Shown piece after piece: positions 60,081 to 64,000 of a stretch of DNA of 64,000 nt; position 1 is the first letter of the stretch; each line of letters opens with the position of its first letter. The DNA is from Chlorokybus atmophyticus (lineage: Eukaryota > Streptophyta > Chlorokybophyceae > Chlorokybales > Chlorokybaceae). The stretch spans positions 548,566-612,565 of the forward strand of contig RHPI01000003.1 in assembly GCA_009103225.1 (NCBI GenBank). Reading direction: 5' to 3'. The notes beneath the pieces are model-generated. The model made no database searches, was not told the origin of the DNA, and saw only the letters and a program-made list of their open reading frames with translations. Position numbers and translations under genes: made by a program.

Positions 60081-60863
60081 GTGCTTAACGTGGAGTATTC
60101 AGCTGAAACAAGAGCTCTCCACACACCTTTCAACTAGACACTCAAGTTGAAACAAACCGCACGCGAATCCACGCGGCGGTTCACAAGTTACAACTTGTCA
60201 AAGTTTGCACTTTGTACAACTCAGCTCAACCCACAATTGTAATTGACACACAGGGTGCCAAAATCTCATTGAATCAACCATACAGGCTGATATCAACGAA
60301 TTGTGAGTTGTGAGTTTGATATCGGCCGCACAGAGTGACTCTGGCGGCCTCACCGCACTGACTGGCGGTAACGGCAGCCGATGTTGCCACCGGACTGCCT
60401 CACAAGGGTTGGTCTTGCGAAAACTATTTCACACCCTTTACACCACCACGAATCCACGTGGTGGCAAGTCACAACACAAGCACAAGCACAGTATGTTATC
60501 ACAATAATGTGATTACAAGTGATCTGCTGGGCATGCAATGCTTGGGGGGGGCTGCCTAAGTAGCCGCCTCCCCTTCACGCAAGCTAACAAGCCTGGCTAG
60601 GCAGGGCAGGGCAAGGCAAGCAAAACAAGGCTAAGCTAGGCTAAGCACCAGCAGCAATTATAACTATTATAACAACAACAACAACAACAACAACTAGCTA
60701 ACAACTACCACTACCCACCATAGTGGGTAGCGGCTGCTAGTTGCCGCCGCTGCAGTCGCTGCCGCCTGCCGCCACTGGTTAGTGCTGCCGCCTGCCGCCA
60801 CAGTCGCTGCCGGCTGCCGCCGCCCCTCCCACAAGCCCCTCGCCGCCCGCGCTCCGATACCAA
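60081..60863 (-). other. Element 2 leader between primer site and gag
   Basis: Untranslated leader of the retrotransposon with AAC repeats (60672-60693), a CAAGG/CTAGG simple-sequence patch (60593-60650), GCC-rich blocks, and the primer-binding site at its right end. Confidence 0.75.
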
Positions 60864-61201
60864 TGTTAGGAGAGGGGGTGCTCCCTCCTCCCTTTAATCC
60901 CCTACCCCAACACCACCACCAGCCACGACGCCCACGACGCCGCCGCCAGGGGGAACTGCCGAAGCAGAAGATCCCCTGGCTGTGGCGGTCGCTGCGTTAG
61001 CAGCGCCGCCATGCGGCTGATATCGACATGAGACTCACGTCTCATGTCGGTATCAGTGTTACAGATAAGTAACACGATATTAGGGCCTTAACATAAGTTA
61101 ACGGCCCTAATATGGCTTAATAGGCTGTATAACCCCGTTGGGACCCTTATTTAATCATAAATAAGGGCGGGGAACCTCTATGGAGGTAGCACACCGTTAC
61201 A
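60864..61201 (-). repeat. LTR of element 2 (5' LTR by orientation)
   Basis: 338 bases, the fuller copy. It contains GGCGGTCGCTGCG and an extra CAC that the left copy lacks. Confidence 0.95.
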
Positions 61202-61280
61202 CATTTACATCATATTATTACACACAGCACGAAGTCAACCTCAAGTAGGCTATGATACCACCGCATATCATTATCGTTGT

Positions 61281-61517
61281 ATTACACGCACCTATGCCCA
61301 TCTGTTGACTGAATCATATTAAGTTATTATTATTATTATTCGATGATTTCAACATATAATAGCTCTTGCATGCATGGGTATGTTTATGGTTATTATATCA
61401 ATTGTAATAACGTTTGCAAGTCTCATTATGCACTATTTTTATTTATATGTTGAAATCATCGAATAATAATAATAATAACTTAATATGATTCAATCAACAG
61501 ATGGGCATAGGTGCGTG

Positions 61518-61521
<4 letters not shown>
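61281..61521. repeat. Foldback element with 79-bp inverted arms
   Basis: Arms 61281-61359 and 61443-61521 are reverse complements with one visible mismatch. The 83-base centre has no coding potential. Each arm contains a TTA/AAT trinucleotide run. The right end abuts an AT microsatellite. Confidence 0.93.

Positions 61522-61559
<38 letters not shown>
61520..61559. repeat. AT dinucleotide microsatellite
   Basis: About 19 uninterrupted TA units at the right edge of the foldback element. Confidence 0.97.
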
Positions 61560-61561
<2 letters not shown>

Positions 61562-61595
61562 CCAGCGCTGCTAGCAGTAGCACAATAGCTTTGAT

Positions 61596-61735
61596 AATGT
61601 CACAAATTGGGATAAACTGTGACGGACGTCACTCATGGTGTCTTTTACTACCATAGCCTAGCGGTCGGGCGCCAATTGTTACAATGGTGACGGAGCTTGA
61701 CGTCTCAGGTTCAATTTCCGTAGGGGACTGAGGCA
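61596..61735 (+). repeat. tRNA-derived SINE-like unit, copy 1
   Basis: An A-box-like word (TAGCCTAGCGG, 61654-61664) and a B-box-like word (AGGTTCAATTTCC, 61707-61719) lie about 43 bases apart, longer than in most tRNAs, and no cloverleaf closes. The first 88 bases are repeated at 62012. Confidence 0.5.
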
Positions 61736-62011
61736 GATCCAAGGCAAAAACAAAAACATTTGGGGCGGCTTGCCCTAGGCTGGGTGCGGGATTACGACCT
61801 GCGCGCTGAGCCAGTTCAACTTAAGGCCGCGTAAGCGGTCGCGCTGCGATGGCAGGTCGCGCGGTAAGGATGGCCGGTCGGTCGGTCAAGACCGTTCGTG
61901 GGCCGGATCCAACAAGCCGAGGGCAGACCAATCGTGGTACAGTCGCGAACACGGCGACGTGGGCTAGTGGCTCATTGGATTATGAGGAACTCATGGGTTA
62001 AATTGGGGAGG

Positions 62012-62102
62012 AATGTCACGAATTGGGATAAATTGTGACAGACCTCACTCATTGTAGTGTCTTTTACTACCATAGCCTAGTGGTCGGGCCCCAATTGTTA
62101 CA
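62012..62102 (+). repeat. tRNA-derived SINE-like unit, copy 2 (partial)
   Basis: Direct repeat of 61596-61683 at an offset of about 416-419 bases. Keeps the A-box word (TAGCCTAGTGG) but diverges after CAATTGTTACA, so the B box is missing. Confidence 0.75.
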
Positions 62103-63156
62103 GATAATGATGCTGAACAATGTTAAAGATATGCATATATCTTCAGCTATATTTAAAGCAGAGGTTGCGCACCTTCAGGTTTTTTGTGCATTTACTTGTG
62201 ATAAAGTGCTCAACACATGAAAGCTTCCTTGTACATCATGATGACACGCCCAAAACGCTGGCAAAAGTCACTCTCAGTTTCTTACTTATGTAATAAGTAA
62301 GAGGAACTAAGCAAGGATTCCGCATGCCTTGGTGTGTAGCACTTGGCATGTGTGCTTATGCGGTCCTTGTCGACTTGGTAGCTTGGGCTATGTAGCTGCA
62401 CAAGGCACTGTATATCAGCACGCACAGGGCTGTTCGGTGCCATATGTTCATGACTTATGGAGTGCCAGTGCTGCCAGCACGGTGCTATAGGGGCAGCATA
62501 TGTGCTGTAAGTGGCAAATTGTAAGTCAATTATGCGGTGTGCCACTATGATGTGTTATGAACAATTGCATGACGTTGTGGAGGTTCACAAATCCGAGGTT
62601 TGATAATCCTTGAGGTTGATGTCATGTGATGGGACAGGTCCTGTGTTGGACACAGTCATCATGTGCTGCTAGATTAGCACACAGTGACAAGGCCTTCGAT
62701 CTTGGAATGGTGTGTGTTAGGTCAGGAGAGCGGCAAGTGGTATAAAAGCTCAGTAGCTATTTTGATTAGGATGGATCAGAGTGTGTTCACCACTCAAGCG
62801 CCACTTGTGTGGGGTGCATGGTTTGTCGCTGTTAAAGGGGCTCTCCCCTCATCCCTAGTGGCGTGTGTGTGTGGCATTGCTTGGTGACTGCACTGGTTGG
62901 GGGGGGGGGGGGGGGGCTTGCNGTCATCCTCTCCTACCAGACACTGGTGCTATGTCTCCCCACCACGAGGTGGTGCACCAAAGTGTGTTGTGCATAAGTT
63001 CTTGTGCATAAGTTGGTAAGGCTCACGAGCAGGTAAATACGTGGTCTTGTTACAATGATGCTTGCTATATAACAACATACCATAATAGCATTTTGCAGCT
63101 ATTGGCCAAATGCATGTGCACATAGTACACGTCAATAGCCATATGCTGTGCGTAAA

Positions 63157-63494
63157 TGTAACGGTGTGCTACCTCCATAGAGGTTCCCCGCCCTTATTTA
63201 GGATTAAATAAGGGTCCCAACGGGGTTATACAGCCTATTAAGCCATATTAGGGCCGTTAACTTATGTTAAGGCCCTAATATCGTGTTACTTATCTGTGAC
63301 ACTGATATCGACATGAGACATGAGTCTCATGTCAATATCAGCCGCATGGCGGCGCTGCTAACGCAGCGACCGCCACAGCCAGAGGATCTTCTGCTTCGGC
63401 AGTTCCCCCTGGCGGCGGCGTCGTGGGCGTCGTGGCTGGTGGTGGTGTTGGGGTAGGGGATTAAAGGGAGGAGGGAGCACCCCCTCTCCTGACA
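63157..63494 (+). repeat. Solo LTR of the element 2 family, inverted
   Basis: A 338-base LTR in the opposite orientation to element 2 (plus strand begins TGTAACGG and ends CTCCTGACA). No internal retrotransposon sequence borders it. Flanking pentamers GTAAA and GTAGC share only GTA, so a target duplication is uncertain. Confidence 0.9.
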
Positions 63495-63883
63495 GTAGCT
63501 TTTTTGTTGACCCCCCCCCCGCTTCCTTCCTTCCTTCCTTCCTTCCATGCGCAAGCCCCCATGCTTGAATTGCATAAGCAAGCATGATGGAGCCGGAGGG
63601 GGCTCGAAGGGCTCGAACTCGCCCGATAAACTTTGTTTAGCTATGTGTACTGCGCAAGAGGCGGGCTTGTAAATTCAATCAATCAAACGATTGCATACAA
63701 TGTAAGTCAGACTTTATTATAGTGATTCCAGTAAAAATGATAACTAATAACAAAGTATGCTATTTTAGTAATATATATTATTATCAGATATTACCCGAGG
63801 CGTCTTGCGTGCACTACAAAGCCTACTATCACGCAAACCGCATACGTTTATGTGTCTGGACCAATTGGCAGTGTAGTGGACAG
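63495..63883. other. Low-complexity spacer
   Basis: Contains a C homopolymer (63511-63520), a TTCC tetramer run (about 63526-63545) and AT-rich sequence. No gene seen. Confidence 0.6.
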
Positions 63884-64000
63884 ATAACAAGAATTTGCAC
63901 TTCTGTAGCTGGGCATACAACTTGTGTTCGCGCAAACGCTGCAACACGCGCCGTAGAAGTGCCACGTGCTCCTCCTTTGTTGTCGCGTACACCAAAATGT
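63884..64000 (-). pseudogene. RT fragment of an element 1 relative, cut by window edge
   Basis: Minus-strand text TKEEHVALLRRVLQRLREHK and LYAQLQKCKFLL matches the segment after the YLDD motif in element 1 (about 5490-5590). The similarity stops near 63884 and the other side lies beyond the window. It is a broken copy or the edge of another insertion. Confidence 0.85.

Larger units (their letters stand above)
54257..61201 (-). mobile_element. Full-length Ty3/gypsy chromodomain retrotransposon (element 2)
   Basis: LTRs of 326 bases (54257-54582) and 338 bases (60864-61201) start TGT(C/T)AGGAGAGG and end CCGTTACA. A 5-bp duplication (CATTT) flanks them. On the minus strand the primer-binding site TGGTATCGGAGC lies just inside the 5' LTR (60850-60862), and a polypurine tract (54583-54595 on the plus strand as TTCCCCCCCACCT) abuts the 3' LTR. 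Gag, protease, RT, RNase H, integrase and chromodomain are all present, so this is a chromovirus-type element. A few frameshifts and one in-frame stop make it inactive as sequenced. The left LTR lacks 12 bases found in the right copy. Confidence 0.96.
61202..63156. other. Repeat-rich region between element 2 and the solo LTR
   Basis: No supported gene. Starts with the right CATTT duplication, then a foldback element (61281-61521), an AT microsatellite (61520-61559), tandem tRNA-like repeats (61596-62102) and about 1 kb of unassigned sequence with a G homopolymer (62899-62916) and one undetermined base at 62922. Confidence 0.7.

Noticed and set aside
63590-63630. GGCTCGAACTC, a B-box-like word
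   Set aside because: No A box at a suitable distance and no stem structure.
1-64000. CRISPR arrays, operons, bacterial ribosome-binding sites, rRNA genes
   Set aside because: None seen; the window is eukaryotic with spliced genes.

Overview
This is a eukaryotic nuclear window from the green (plant) lineage, most likely a flagellated green alga of streptophyte or prasinophyte type; I cannot name the species. The evidence is dense spliceosomal introns (GT-AG, with two GC-AG introns in one gene), a plant-type NBR1 (ZZ finger with the F/Y-K-S...EDYDLC variant, tandem C-terminal UBA domains), an APEM9-like peroxisomal tail anchor with the plant C-terminal motif, a CCT-domain regulator, and IFT52, which implies a cilium.

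Layout. 1-10300 is repeat-rich and gene-poor. It holds the C-terminal part of an unknown protein at the left edge, a broken possible KDZ-type transposase C-terminus, a frameshifted cytosine-5 DNA methyltransferase, a Ty3/gypsy retrotransposon (3738-8678) that has lost its integrase core, an AT-rich desert, and a tRNA-derived SINE-like head followed by a strong hairpin. An assembly gap lies at 10707-10764. 13163-52183 is a compact block of eight intron-rich genes on strictly alternating strands: CCT-domain protein (+), APEM9-like (-), SMG8 (+), VPS18 (-), IFT52 (+), ISCA1 (-), NBR1 (+), CLU/FRIENDLY (-). They form three divergent promoters (APEM9/SMG8, VPS18/IFT52, ISCA1/NBR1) and four convergent ends. 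54257-61201 is a full-length Ty3/gypsy element with a 5-bp target duplication. It is followed by an AT-rich foldback element, tandem tRNA-like repeats, an inverted solo LTR of the same family (63157-63494), and a fragment of a relative of the first Ty3 element at the right edge.

Function. The host genes are housekeeping: transcription control, peroxisome biogenesis, nonsense-mediated decay, vacuolar/autophagosome tethering, ciliary transport, Fe-S assembly, selective autophagy and mitochondrial distribution/mRNA binding. Exon structures were derived by hand from splice signals, reading phase and protein-family conservation; junctions I could not close are stated. The most unusual signals are the decayed methyltransferase cut off at an LTR edge, the palindromic scar at the RT catalytic site of element 2, a one-base frameshift in VPS18, the foldback element, and the perfect strand alternation.
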